A program made the position numbers and the translations under genes. Shown in pieces: positions 1-8,253 of a stretch of 34,732 bases of DNA. Location: positions 1 through 34,732 of the forward strand of contig QNYK01000009.1 in NCBI GenBank assembly GCA_003973385.1. Reading direction: 5' to 3'. How positions within the stretch are numbered: position 1 is the stretch's first letter; each line of letters opens with the position of its first letter. Source of the stretch: Bacillota bacterium. GTDB taxonomy: Bacteria > Planctomycetota > UBA8108 > UBA1146. Under the pieces are notes generated by a model. That model was not told where the DNA came from. It searched no databases and worked only from the letters and a program-made list of their open reading frames with translations.

Positions 1-2272
1 GTTGCAGCCTCAGGTCATCCTGGAAGGAACGCACTCCATGGATCGCATCCCGTGTGAAATCACCCAGGTTATTGAAGCGATCGTCATCGAGAATATGAGC
101 ACTGAGGAACACATAGAGGTTGTCTCTTGAAGTGTTCGCTCCACTCGACTGAAACAGCGACCCTATGAAGGGTAGATCTCCCAGTAGGGGCACCTTGCTC
201 TGGATCCTACCTGCTGACATCTGAGCAAGCCCCCCGATGATGAACATGCCTCCGTCGGGAATCGTCACCTTGGAACTGATGACATTCGTAGACCGATCGG
301 GAAGTGCACCTGTTCCGTCACTGATACCGGAGAAGGAGGAGACCTCCAGTTCCAGTGCCAGCAACACCACTTCACTCGAGATGGTAGGAATCAGCGATAG
401 CGTGATTCCGGCACTTTCCGATTGCTGAGAAGTGGTGGTGTTGACGTTCGTGGTGTTCGAAGTGGTGTAGAAGATCTCGGTCTGGACCGAGATTGAGTTC
501 TCCTGATTGTCGTCGGCGAGGATGAAGGGTGTGGCGAGGATATTTGAATCCTCATCCGATTTGAGGGCGTTCATGATCAATGGAAACTGACCATCCTGCT
601 GGAGTACGGCGCTGAGTCCTGCACCGCCAATCCCGGGGATCCTGTTGATGCCAGTGATCACACCATTGGGGTCGAGATTGGGAACCACCTCGCTGCCTCC
701 AAAGGCACTCAGGAGAACACCGGTGAGTGCCTGGTCATCCAGGTTGCCTGCCAGGAACTCAAGAGTGTAATTGAGGCTCGAACTGTCCTTCACCTGCACC
801 AGCGCGACCTCCAGGAATACCTGCCGCCGTCTCTTGTCGATCTGCTTCAGGATCATCTCGATCTGTTCGTATTCCTCCGGCTCCGCCTGGATGATCAGCG
901 AGTTGGTCGGCTCGTGGGGGACAATCTGGGTCTGGGTGAACTGCTGCTGCTGCTGGACGCCACCTGCGCCGGCGGTGCCTCGGCCGCTGGTGCGGCTTGT
1001 GGTTCTGCTGGAACTGCCGGTTCGGCGAAGCGAACCGTTTTCATCGACGAGCGGGCGAATGGTGTCTGCCAGTTCCTCAGCCTTGAGGTAGTGGACCTTG
1101 TAGATCCAGGTCGTGTTGCGAATATTGCGAATCTTGGTATCGAGTTCGTCGATCAACTGCTGTACCAGGTCGAGTTCAGCAGGATCCGAGGACTGGATGA
1201 TGATCTTCTGGGTTCGGTTGTCGGCGATCAGGCGAGTCGCTTCACCTGCGAGAGCACTGCCGCGGCCGAGCGAACTGCGGTTGGCAGTTCCAGTGGCTCT
1301 GCCCTGCTGAGTGGTTGGTGTTGTTCTGCGTCCGGTCGATCCAAAGGTGGAGTTGTCGTTCAGTGCCTCCTGGACGATGCTGACGATGTCCTGGGCATCG
1401 GCGTAAAAGAGCTCACGGATCACCAGCAGCTCTTCGGGTCCCTCGACCTGGACATCGATGTATTCGACGAGGCGCTGGATGTGATCGAGGACACGCATCT
1501 TGGCCTTGATGATGAGAGTTTCATTATTGGTCACGGTGACGATCTTGAGGCTACCGGTCTGACTACCGGCTCCCTGGATGCCGAGAAGTTCCTGAAGTGC
1601 CTGTCTGACGACGCTGGTCTCGACAAATTTCAGTTGCAGCACCAGGGTGGCGAGTGCTTCCCCCGCTGCTCCTGTCGATTCCGCGCCAGCCACGATGATG
1701 GGGCTGACCGGATCTGACGGCGGTTGAGTTCGTGCCGTCGTGGCTCGCACATTGATCACCACTGTGCCGTCGTCGAGGGTGCTCTCCCACAGCTCATAAC
1801 CGTTGGTTTCGAGGATGGCCTGCACGATGGGATAGGTGAGCGGGTCGACGTCGCCGACCACATCGACGAAGGTTTCCTCTGCGAACGCCGGATCATTGGA
1901 GGCGGAGGGGTAGTTGACGAATTTGCCAGAAGTGCGCTGGATGAACCGAAGCAGACTCAGAACCGGGAACTTGCCCTCTGACATCACGAAGGAGTCGAAT
2001 CCTGAAGCATTGCTGGAGCCGGATGCATCGGTCGCATTTCTTTCGTCCTCATCGGCGTTCTCATCATCGGAGCCGTCGGGGGAGCTGCCCTCGGTCGAGG
2101 CTGGATCTGCAGGATCTTGCGCCTGTAGCGAGCCAGGCGCGGCAAGACCAATCAACAGGATGAGTCCCAGCAAGGCCACCAGTGCCTTCAGGGAGCTGGG
2201 TATCAGAGTCTCCGGGCGGGAGACCTTCAAATTACGGGCCATCTTGACACACCCTTCCATTGTCGGGTTCAT
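1..2272 (-). CDS. gspD: Type II secretion system secretin GspD, C-terminus cut by the window edge
   Basis: Outer-membrane secretin, the multimeric channel through which folded exoproteins leave the periplasm. I translated the minus strand by hand; 757 codons are present and the frame is still open at base 1. An N-terminal hydrophobic signal segment (ALVALLGLILLIGLAAPG) is followed by an Asp/Glu/Ser linker, an N0-like domain, then repeated secretin N-domains (for example ETLIIKAKMRVLDHIQRLVEYID and NSLIIQAEPEEYEQIEMILKQID). The beta-barrel secretin domain carries the family motif VPLLGDLPFIGSLF, encoded near 155-197. A short Gln run (VQQQQQ) lies near 940. I chose the ATG at 2272 because AGGAAG sits about 6 nt upstream. 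An in-frame ATG at 2410 lacks a ribosome site and would bury the signal peptide; 2242 is also possible. It is last of four minus-strand genes; further secretion genes may lie beyond base 1. Confidence 0.93.
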   Translation of the reverse strand, partial: MNPTMEGCVKMARNLKVSRPETLIPSSLKALVALLGLILLIGLAAPGSLQAQDPADPASTEGSSPDGSDDENADEDERNATDASGSSNASGFDSFVMSEGKFPVLSLLRFIQRTSGKFVNYPSASNDPAFAEETFVDVVGDVDPLTYPIVQAILETNGYELWESTLDDGTVVINVRATTARTQPPSDPVSPIIVAGAESTGAAGEALATLVLQLKFVETSVVRQALQELLGIQGAGSQTGSLKIVTVTNNETLIIKAKMRVLDHIQRLVEYIDVQVEGPEELLVIRELFYADAQDIVSIVQEALNDNSTFGSTGRRTTPTTQQGRATGTANRSSLGRGSALAGEATRLIADNRTQKIIIQSSDPAELDLVQQLIDELDTKIRNIRNTTWIYKVHYLKAEELADTIRPLVDENGSLRRTGSSSRTTSRTSGRGTAGAGGVQQQQQFTQTQIVPHEPTNSLIIQAEPEEYEQIEMILKQIDKRRRQVFLEVALVQVKDSSSLNYTLEFLAGNLDDQALTGVLLSAFGGSEVVPNLDPNGVITGINRIPGIGGAGLSAVLQQDGQFPLIMNALKSDEDSNILATPFILADDNQENSISVQTEIFYTTSNTTNVNTTTSQQSESAGITLSLIPTISSEVVLLALELEVSSFSGISDGTGALPDRSTNVISSKVTIPDGGMFIIGGLAQMSAGRIQSKVPLLGDLPFIGSLFQSSGANTSRDNLYVFLSAHILDDDRFNNLGDFTRDAIHGVRSFQDDLRLQ

Positions 2273-2575
2273 GGTGCTTCCTCTCTCCTTGATCGGCTGG
2301 ATCGAGACTTCACTTTCGAGAAGATCCCGGATTCTTCGTGCGGGACGGATCCAACTGGAGGCCACGGCGTTGACCTCATGGGCCCCTCGGCTAGGAAGGG
2401 CGTAGGTCATAGCATCATTGCGCAAATGAAATGCCCGTCCATGCCAACGGAGCAACTTCCACAACTTTATTTTTCAAAAGGAGTTAGGGAACATCCGGTA
2501 ACCTTCATCCGGCCAGCTGCAACCCTATCTGGGGTGAAATGTGTATGAGAATCGAACACAGGTGAGGCGGTCTGG
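2273..2575. other. Intergenic stretch between the secretin and the N-domain-like gene
   Basis: About 300 nt without a convincing gene. It holds the sigma-54-like site at 2421-2436, an A/T-rich run around 2464-2480, and a direct repeat CATCCGG at 2492-2498 and 2506-2512 (14-nt period). No hairpin followed by a T-run is visible, so I do not call a terminator between the two genes. The secretin frame stays open up to an ATG at 2410, but that part shows no recognisable protein feature. Confidence 0.6.
2421..2436 (-). promoter_or_regulatory. Possible sigma-54 (-24/-12) promoter upstream of the secretin gene
   Basis: Read on the minus strand, the sequence is GGGCATT-TCAT-TTGCG. It keeps the invariant GG-N10-GC spacing of sigma-54 promoters and matches 8 of 12 positions of TGGCACG-N4-TTGCW. 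The start of transcription would fall near 2410, giving a leader of about 140 nt before the ATG at 2272. The operon encodes a sigma-54 activator two genes upstream, which makes this worth listing. A match of this quality can occur by chance in 35 kb. Confidence 0.3.
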
Positions 2576-3355
2576 TCAGAAATCGGAGTCGCGGTCGAGT
2601 TGCTCCAGCAGCGTCTGGACGGCGGGCCAGATGTGCTTGGGGACCCGGATCAGGAGGGTGTTGGATGGCTCGTGGAGTACGACATGAATCGGCACTCCTC
2701 CCCGATCTGTCCACGCTTGATCCAGTTCCAGAGCGAGTTCACTGGCCCGTCCGAAACGAGTCGACCAGTGGCGAAGAACAGGACGATGGGTGCCAGCCAC
2801 AGGTGGACGATCGGCGGCTGCCAGCAGTTTCAAGTAGCGCGAGAGACGGGCAGGAGATGTACAGGAGATGATCACGGATCCGCTGCGCAGATCGGGGACG
2901 AATCGACTCCTCCTGTCGAGCGGCCCGATCGATGCTTCTCGTTTGCCCGCCTCGTTGCGCAGCAACTTGCAGATCGGTTCTGGATGGACATGTTCGATGC
3001 GAATCACACGCACTTCGTAGCGAGCCAGCGGTGGTGAGGCGGATGGATCGGTGGTGGCCCAGTGCGCACTCTTGCTCAGTCCTCTGCGAATCGGTTTCAA
3101 CTCGATCCCCTCTGAACGCAGCATTCCCAGCAGCAAAATCTCACAGCCGGGAACTGAAAGTCTCAGCGGGCGAATCATTTTCAGCGGGCGGTGACCCAGA
3201 GTCGAGTATTCGGTGATCACCTGTTGCTCGGTCAGGACACTCCAACCCTGCAACACGATTCCAGCAGGGATGGAACCGGAGGGAATGACAGACTCCCCCG
3301 TTTGTGGCAACGGGATCATCAATCCGATCCAGGAAGCCAGAACTACAGTGATCAA
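2576..3355 (-). CDS. Secretin N-domain-like protein without a secretin barrel
   Basis: A 259-residue protein. The C-terminal half has two stretches with the beta-alpha-beta pattern of secretin N1-type domains: SVIISCTSPARLSRYLKLLAAAD, and PIHVVLHEPSNTLLIRVPKHIWPAVQTLLEQLD. The second resembles the NTLLI...LI..LD signature of GspD/PilQ N-domains. No barrel domain follows. The N-terminus (ITVVLASWIGLMIPLP) is a short hydrophobic segment that may be an anchor or export signal. Its start overlaps the stop of the upstream FHA activator gene by 4 nt (ATGA), so translation is coupled, and the true secretin follows 303 nt downstream. I infer a periplasmic accessory to the secretion channel, perhaps like GspC/pilotin-type partners. 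I do not recognise a named family. Confidence 0.7.
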   Translation of the reverse strand: MITVVLASWIGLMIPLPQTGESVIPSGSIPAGIVLQGWSVLTEQQVITEYSTLGHRPLKMIRPLRLSVPGCEILLLGMLRSEGIELKPIRRGLSKSAHWATTDPSASPPLARYEVRVIRIEHVHPEPICKLLRNEAGKREASIGPLDRRSRFVPDLRSGSVIISCTSPARLSRYLKLLAAADRPPVAGTHRPVLRHWSTRFGRASELALELDQAWTDRGGVPIHVVLHEPSNTLLIRVPKHIWPAVQTLLEQLDRDSDF

Positions 3356-5223
3356 GAGGAGTCCTCCGGCGGTGAGATTTCGAGGTTCTTGATTCTAGAG
3401 TACAGAGTTGACCGCTCGATCCCGAGCAACTCTGCAGCTTTCTTCTTGTTCCAGTTGACGTGGTCAAGGATCCGGAGGATGTGCTGTCGCTCCAGTTTCT
3501 TCAGGGTGATCGGCTCCCAGCCGTCTGTCGAACCGGGAGAACTCCTGAGCTTTGCCGTCTTGTCTAGCCTCAGGTCGCTCACCTTGAGAAGCGGGGAGGT
3601 GGAGAGGATCACGGCACTCTCGATGACATTTTTCAACTGGCGGACATTGCCGGGCCACGAGTGGACACGCAGGGCTGCCCTCGCTTCAGGTGCTATCTGT
3701 TTGCGCTCGCGGCCCCTGCCGCTACAGAGGTCGAGGAAGTGATCGATGAGGAGATCGATGTCACCGGGTCGATCTCGCAGTGGCGGGACCACGACTTCCA
3801 GAACTGCGAGGCGGTAGTACAGATCGTCACGGAATCGTCCCTGTTGAACCTCTTCCTGTAGATCTCTGTGAGTGGCGGCGAGGATGCGCACATCGACCTC
3901 GATCGACTTGTTACCGCCGACGCGGTCGAGCCTTTTTTCCTCCAGGAGCCGCAGCATTTTTGACTGTGTAGCGGCAGGAAGTTCTCCGATCTCGTCAAGG
4001 AAAACGGTTCCTCCTGAAGCGACCTCGAATTTGCCAGGCTTCTGCTTGTCTGCGCCGGTGAAAGCACCCTTTTCGTGACCAAAAAGTTCACTCTCGACCA
4101 GGTTTTCAGGTATTGCGGCGCAGTTCAACGCGATGAAGGGAGAGGCTGCACGACTGCCCTGGTAGTGAATTGCGCGAGCGACCAGTTCCTTTCCTGTTCC
4201 CGTCTCGCCGCGGATCAATACGGTCCCTTCCGTCGGCGCAGTTTTTCGAATGAAGGTACGAACCTGCTCGATCGGGTCCGAGTTTCCGATGATGGGTATC
4301 GAGTCAATCACGGTCCGGACCAGTTCTTCCCGATCGGAGGAGAGTTCATGCAATTCTGCGCCAACGGAGAATCCAGCACCGATGATGCCTGCCGCGACTC
4401 CTGTTCCCCACAACTCCTCGTTGCCGAAGGGTCGCTTGTCTCCGTCGAGTCGATCGAGGTAGAGGATCCCACCGATTCCATCCTGGACAGGAATCGGCGC
4501 TGCTATCACCGACCGGATCTCATCTCCGACGACGCTTCTACGGTCGAGGAAGCGAGCATCCACGGTGGTATCACGGGAGATGACCGCTCGACGGCTCTGC
4601 ATCACCTCCGATTGAATCGTGTGGCTGAGTACGAATCCTCGCATCGGAGTTCCGCCCCGAGACCAGGCTGTTCGGCATAACCAGCCGCCTTCTTCAGCGA
4701 TCAAGATGGCGCCTCGATCGGCGTTGGCTCCTTCCACCAGGTGCCGTAACCCCTGTTCCAGCCGTTGGGAGTTCTCGACGATGCAACTGCCGAGCAGCGG
4801 TGCACAGGAATGAAGGGCGACCAGGATCTCTGCGGCGCGTTTGCCGTCGAGTGGGGCAGGAGTGACCTCGATACGCTGTATCACCTGGGTGTTCGAGCCT
4901 GCAGCAGATGCCGTGGAGATCGCTGCTTCGAGCCGGAGTTCACAGTCTCCGATGCCGAGGCGGTCGCCGGGAGCGAGTTCAGATTCATGGATCGGATCGC
5001 CATTCAGAAACGTTCCGTTCGACGATTCGAGGTCCAGCACTCGCCACTGCAGGTCATCGCAGAGCAGGCGAGCGTGAAATCTGCTCGCCGCTGGATCATC
5101 GATGAACACATCCGCCGAGGGGTCGCGTCCGATGACCACTCCTTCAGAGGAAGCCTGTTCGACAGAGATGTCGACTGCACGAAAGCCGCCTTCAGGAGTG
5201 CAGATGTGAAGTCGAGTGCTCAA
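3352..5223 (-). CDS. FHA-GAF-AAA+ sigma-54-dependent transcriptional activator
   Basis: A 623-residue enhancer-binding protein. The FHA domain at about residues 25-95 has the phosphothreonine-binding signature GR (32-33), SRFHA (47-51) and SNGT (68-71). A GAF domain follows at about 150-290. The AAA+ domain (about 311-545) has Walker A GETGTGKE (339-346), the sigma-54-contacting GAFTGA loop (386-391) and Walker B GGTVFLDE (404-411). A Fis-type helix-turn-helix ends the protein (about 575-612, KKAAELLGIERSTLYSRIK). It remodels sigma-54 RNA polymerase at -24/-12 promoters. The FHA domain takes the place of a receiver domain, so the input is likely a phosphothreonine, most simply on the kinase encoded immediately upstream, whose stop overlaps this start (ATGA, 5220-5223). 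Its targets may include the secretion genes. Confidence 0.95.
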   Translation of the reverse strand: MSTRLHICTPEGGFRAVDISVEQASSEGVVIGRDPSADVFIDDPAASRFHARLLCDDLQWRVLDLESSNGTFLNGDPIHESELAPGDRLGIGDCELRLEAAISTASAAGSNTQVIQRIEVTPAPLDGKRAAEILVALHSCAPLLGSCIVENSQRLEQGLRHLVEGANADRGAILIAEEGGWLCRTAWSRGGTPMRGFVLSHTIQSEVMQSRRAVISRDTTVDARFLDRRSVVGDEIRSVIAAPIPVQDGIGGILYLDRLDGDKRPFGNEELWGTGVAAGIIGAGFSVGAELHELSSDREELVRTVIDSIPIIGNSDPIEQVRTFIRKTAPTEGTVLIRGETGTGKELVARAIHYQGSRAASPFIALNCAAIPENLVESELFGHEKGAFTGADKQKPGKFEVASGGTVFLDEIGELPAATQSKMLRLLEEKRLDRVGGNKSIEVDVRILAATHRDLQEEVQQGRFRDDLYYRLAVLEVVVPPLRDRPGDIDLLIDHFLDLCSGRGRERKQIAPEARAALRVHSWPGNVRQLKNVIESAVILSTSPLLKVSDLRLDKTAKLRSSPGSTDGWEPITLKKLERQHILRILDHVNWNKKKAAELLGIERSTLYSRIKNLEISPPEDSS

Positions 5224-6938
5224 GGTCCCCCCTCGAGGATCCAGCTTCGCTGGATCCTGTCCCGGTCGAGGAGTCCCAGGATCTCAACCCTCTTGATACG
5301 GGAGTTCCAGCCAGTCAGGTCTCCTTCACATCGGATGGCGAGTGCTCCTCTGGGAACTGAATCGATCGGAAGCGAGAAGATGAGCGACGTGATGAGGGTC
5401 TCCGGTTCAGTCTGTCGACTGATCTGTAGACGGTACCTGGCCCTTGAAGAGTCCCCGGAAGCCCTTCTCTCGAGCGAGATGGAGTGGTCTATCCCTTGCT
5501 GGATGAAGGAGGTGATCGAGAGTTCCTCGATCTCTACAGGCACCGGCATTCCCGAACGAAGCACCTCGATTCGTGGCGAGATCTGTCGACCCACAGCGAG
5601 ACCGATCCGGAGCCGATCCCCGGGCCGCTCAGGATCTTGCCCGGTTCGCAATTCAAGGTCGGGAGAACCGAGGAAGCGTAGCCCCTCGATGCGCCAGCGA
5701 CGCAGTTCGGTCAGATAGGGAAAGGAGATCGGTCGCGGATCGTTGGCCCAGAGCAACACTCCGTCGAGCACCACGGGGGCGATCCTGTTGTGTCCCGTCG
5801 GGTCCTGGGGAAGCGAGGGAAGCCGGAAGAACCTCTCCAGTCGGTCACCCTCAACGCTGAAATCGTAGGTCAATTGATCGTAGGGCGCGGCTGCGGTGAG
5901 TACCCCGCGCAGGGTCCCATCGACCTGGATACCCGTACCGTTATTGCGGTCGGGCCACAAAATGCTGAGCACCACGGCTCCGATGATCGTCACGACACTG
6001 CTGGCAAGCAGCAATTTCGACACGCTCCTGGCAGCTGCGGGGTCGATCTTCTGTTGCAGTGCGGTCAGTTCCTCGAGCAATGCCTCGTGATCGTGTGGAC
6101 GATCTTCAGGTTTCTTTTCCAGCATCCTCCTGACCAGGCTTGCCAGCTCGGGGTGGATCCCCGGCTGGATCGAAGAAGGATGGGGTGCCGGTTCGTTGAC
6201 CTGTGCCACCATCAGGTCGACTCGAGTTTCGCGCTCAAAGGGAGGCCTGCCCGTCAGTAGATGAAACATCGTGGCGCCGAGGCTGTAGATGTCAGAGCGT
6301 TCATCGAGGGCCCAGCCCTGGATCTGCTCCGGCGAGCCGTACTGAGGAGTGCAGAGCAGCTCCGGATCGTCCTGCGGATTTTCTCCGAGATTACCTGCGA
6401 GACCGAAGTCGACCAGTTTGACCTCACCTCTGGCATCGACGAGCAGGTTCGATGGTTTGACGTCGCGGTGAATGATGCCACTGCGCACGGCCGCACTGAG
6501 CGCCCTGGCTGCAGAGATCGCAACTCGAATCGTTTCCGCGGAAGAGAGTGGACCTTCTTTCTCTACCCGTTGATCAAAACTGGGACCCTGCAACAATTCC
6601 ATCACCAGGTAGGGCAGATCCTCTTCATCGTGAATGGCGTGAATCTGACCGATATTGGGGTGACTGACGGCGGCAATCGCTCGGGCCTCGGAAAGGAATC
6701 GATCCAGCACTTCTTCGCGGCCTTGCAGACGGGGGTGGATGCGCTTGATGGCCACGGTTCGCTGCAGGCGAGGATCACGCGCCCGATAGACCACACCCAT
6801 GCCACCTTCACCGATCTTTTCCTCGATGGTGAAGGTGCCGATCCGCTCGAGTCGAGGGACCTGCAGCGGTCGGGTCTCGTCGTGTGAACTCCCGGCTCCG
6901 GTGGTATCGCCGGGGGAGTGCCTTCGACTGGGCAGCAA
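5220..6938 (-). CDS. Transmembrane Hanks-type Ser/Thr protein kinase
   Basis: About 572 residues. The cytoplasmic kinase domain (about 33-300) has every catalytic motif: glycine loop GEGGMG, VAIK lysine, HRDVKPSN catalytic loop, DFG and a PEQ activation-segment end. A single transmembrane helix follows at about 315-335 (LLLASSVVTIIGAVVLSILW), then about 235 extracytoplasmic residues of unrecognised type that may sense an envelope signal. I place the start at a TTG (6938) because AGGAAAGG lies 7 nt upstream. The frame stays open to an ATG at 7067, but that would overlap the divergent gene's start at 7057. The stop overlaps the FHA activator start by 4 nt. The order kinase, FHA activator, N-domain protein, secretin suggests that kinase activity sets expression of secretion genes. 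Confidence 0.93.
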   Translation of the reverse strand: MLPSRRHSPGDTTGAGSSHDETRPLQVPRLERIGTFTIEEKIGEGGMGVVYRARDPRLQRTVAIKRIHPRLQGREEVLDRFLSEARAIAAVSHPNIGQIHAIHDEEDLPYLVMELLQGPSFDQRVEKEGPLSSAETIRVAISAARALSAAVRSGIIHRDVKPSNLLVDARGEVKLVDFGLAGNLGENPQDDPELLCTPQYGSPEQIQGWALDERSDIYSLGATMFHLLTGRPPFERETRVDLMVAQVNEPAPHPSSIQPGIHPELASLVRRMLEKKPEDRPHDHEALLEELTALQQKIDPAAARSVSKLLLASSVVTIIGAVVLSILWPDRNNGTGIQVDGTLRGVLTAAAPYDQLTYDFSVEGDRLERFFRLPSLPQDPTGHNRIAPVVLDGVLLWANDPRPISFPYLTELRRWRIEGLRFLGSPDLELRTGQDPERPGDRLRIGLAVGRQISPRIEVLRSGMPVPVEIEELSITSFIQQGIDHSISLERRASGDSSRARYRLQISRQTEPETLITSLIFSLPIDSVPRGALAIRCEGDLTGWNSRIKRVEILGLLDRDRIQRSWILEGGP

Positions 6939-7056
6939 GAAAATACCTTTCCTGATGGAGGCGATGGGCCCCCTCGCCTGGCAACCGAGCCATGCTATCC
7001 TGCGGCTCCGACAGGGTGACGGGACTCGGGTCGGAAGCACAGGGAATAGTCTCACC
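6939..7056. promoter_or_regulatory. Divergent intergenic region between the kinase and OcdB-like genes
   Basis: A 118-bp gap separates two divergent starts, so promoters for both directions should lie here. I see the kinase gene's ribosome site (AGGAAAGG on the minus strand) but no -35/-10 or -24/-12 pair good enough to call. Confidence 0.4.
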
Positions 7057-8253
7057 ATGTCGTCCACATTCGAAAAGAACCTCTTTGCTGGATCGGGGAA
7101 AGATCTCCCATCTCTGCTTGCTGCGGCGATGAAGGCAGCCGAGGCACAGCAGGGGGAGATAGAGGTGCTTCGGCTGACCGACTCCGATCTGCAGTTGAAG
7201 GTGCGGGCACCGGAGCCATCTGCCGGCGATGCACTGGTGTCTTCTCTGGTCTCGCTCGGATTCGAGGAGCCGCAACCACCTGTCGCCCGCTGGCAAGACG
7301 CTCCGGTTGCAGGTGTCGCTCCGACGGGCTTTTACAGCACCACCCATCACGAGACCGAGGTCTTCGAGGCGGGGAAGTGGCAACCGTTACAGAAGCAGAG
7401 AATGGACGCCTGTGTCACCCACAGCAGTGGAGTACTCACCTGTACCCAATTGCGCGATCTGATCGCCGGAGAGGCGGTGCTGGTCGGCAACGAGGGCGTG
7501 CGCCTGGTCACCCGCGAGAAGCGGGAGGAAGCCCCGGCGTTTGCCTTCATGGTCAACGAGGTTTCTTCTGAACGCAGGGTCGAGATACAAGCTCGCGGTG
7601 TTGCCGATCTGGCGCGGGCGGCGCGCCAGGCGGGGAAGAAGGTGGTCTGGGTGCCGGGACCCGTGGTGGTCCACACCGGCGCTTCGAGTGATCTGGCTCA
7701 ACTCGCACACGCCGGCTGGGTCGACGCAGTGCTCAGTGGAAATGCGCTGGCGGTCCACGACATCGAGGCTCAGTTGCACGGCACCAGCCTCGGAGTTTCG
7801 ATTTCGGATGGAAGCGCCGTGGAGCAGGGCCACTCCCATCACATGCGCGCAATCAATCGGATCTGCGCAGAGGGTTCCATCGAGGCGGCCGTCGCCTCGG
7901 GAGTTCTCGAGGGTGGATTGATGCATGCCCTCGTGAAAAACCAGGTGCCGTTCGTGTTGGCGGGATCGATCCGAGATGATGGCCCTCTGCCGGACACACA
8001 GATGGATCTGATCGAGGCGCAGGAACGCTATTCGGAACACCTTCAGGATGCAGGCCTGGTCATCGTCCTGGCATCGATGCTGCACGGTATCGGCGTTGGA
8101 AACATGTTGTCGGCGAAAGTGCCGCTGGTATGCGTAGATATTCATCCGGCGGTGGTGACGAAACTGGCAGATCGAGGATCGGCGCAGACGCTCGGTATCG
8201 TCACCGATGTTGGCCTGTTCGTGCGTCGCCTTCGAGAGGAACTGGTCGACTAG
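7057..8253 (+). CDS. TIGR00300-family enzyme (LOR/SDH-like; OcdB ornithine cyclodeaminase / AgrE C-terminal-domain homologue)
   Basis: A 398-residue protein. The N-terminal about 110 residues resemble the LOR/SDH bifunctional-enzyme conserved domain. The rest contains highly characteristic family strings: GNALAVHDIEAQLHGTSLGV, VPFVLAGSIRDDGPLPD, MLHGIGVGNMLSAKVPLVCV and DIHPAVVTKLADRGSAQT. Characterised relatives include the archaeal alternative ornithine cyclodeaminase OcdB and the C-terminal half of cyanobacterial AgrE/ArgZ, so an NAD-dependent ornithine-to-proline role is the best guess. This is inference from family. I chose ATG 7057; the frame extends upstream to 6799 but that part overlaps the divergent kinase. 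The ribosome site is weak (AGGGAA, about 11 nt). It converges on the next gene, and both stops share the palindrome CTAG at 8250-8253. Confidence 0.85.
   Translation: MSSTFEKNLFAGSGKDLPSLLAAAMKAAEAQQGEIEVLRLTDSDLQLKVRAPEPSAGDALVSSLVSLGFEEPQPPVARWQDAPVAGVAPTGFYSTTHHETEVFEAGKWQPLQKQRMDACVTHSSGVLTCTQLRDLIAGEAVLVGNEGVRLVTREKREEAPAFAFMVNEVSSERRVEIQARGVADLARAARQAGKKVVWVPGPVVVHTGASSDLAQLAHAGWVDAVLSGNALAVHDIEAQLHGTSLGVSISDGSAVEQGHSHHMRAINRICAEGSIEAAVASGVLEGGLMHALVKNQVPFVLAGSIRDDGPLPDTQMDLIEAQERYSEHLQDAGLVIVLASMLHGIGVGNMLSAKVPLVCVDIHPAVVTKLADRGSAQTLGIVTDVGLFVRRLREELVD

Noticed and set aside
914..1717. A 267-residue plus-strand ORF
   Set aside because: It is antisense to the secretin gene, has low-complexity composition and shows no domain; the minus strand encodes a clear GspD.
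2273..2410. Secretin start at ATG 2410
   Set aside because: There is no ribosome site and it would put the signal peptide about 65 residues into the protein.
6799..7056. N-terminal extension of the OcdB-like gene
   Set aside because: It overlaps the kinase gene on the other strand, and family similarity begins after ATG 7057.
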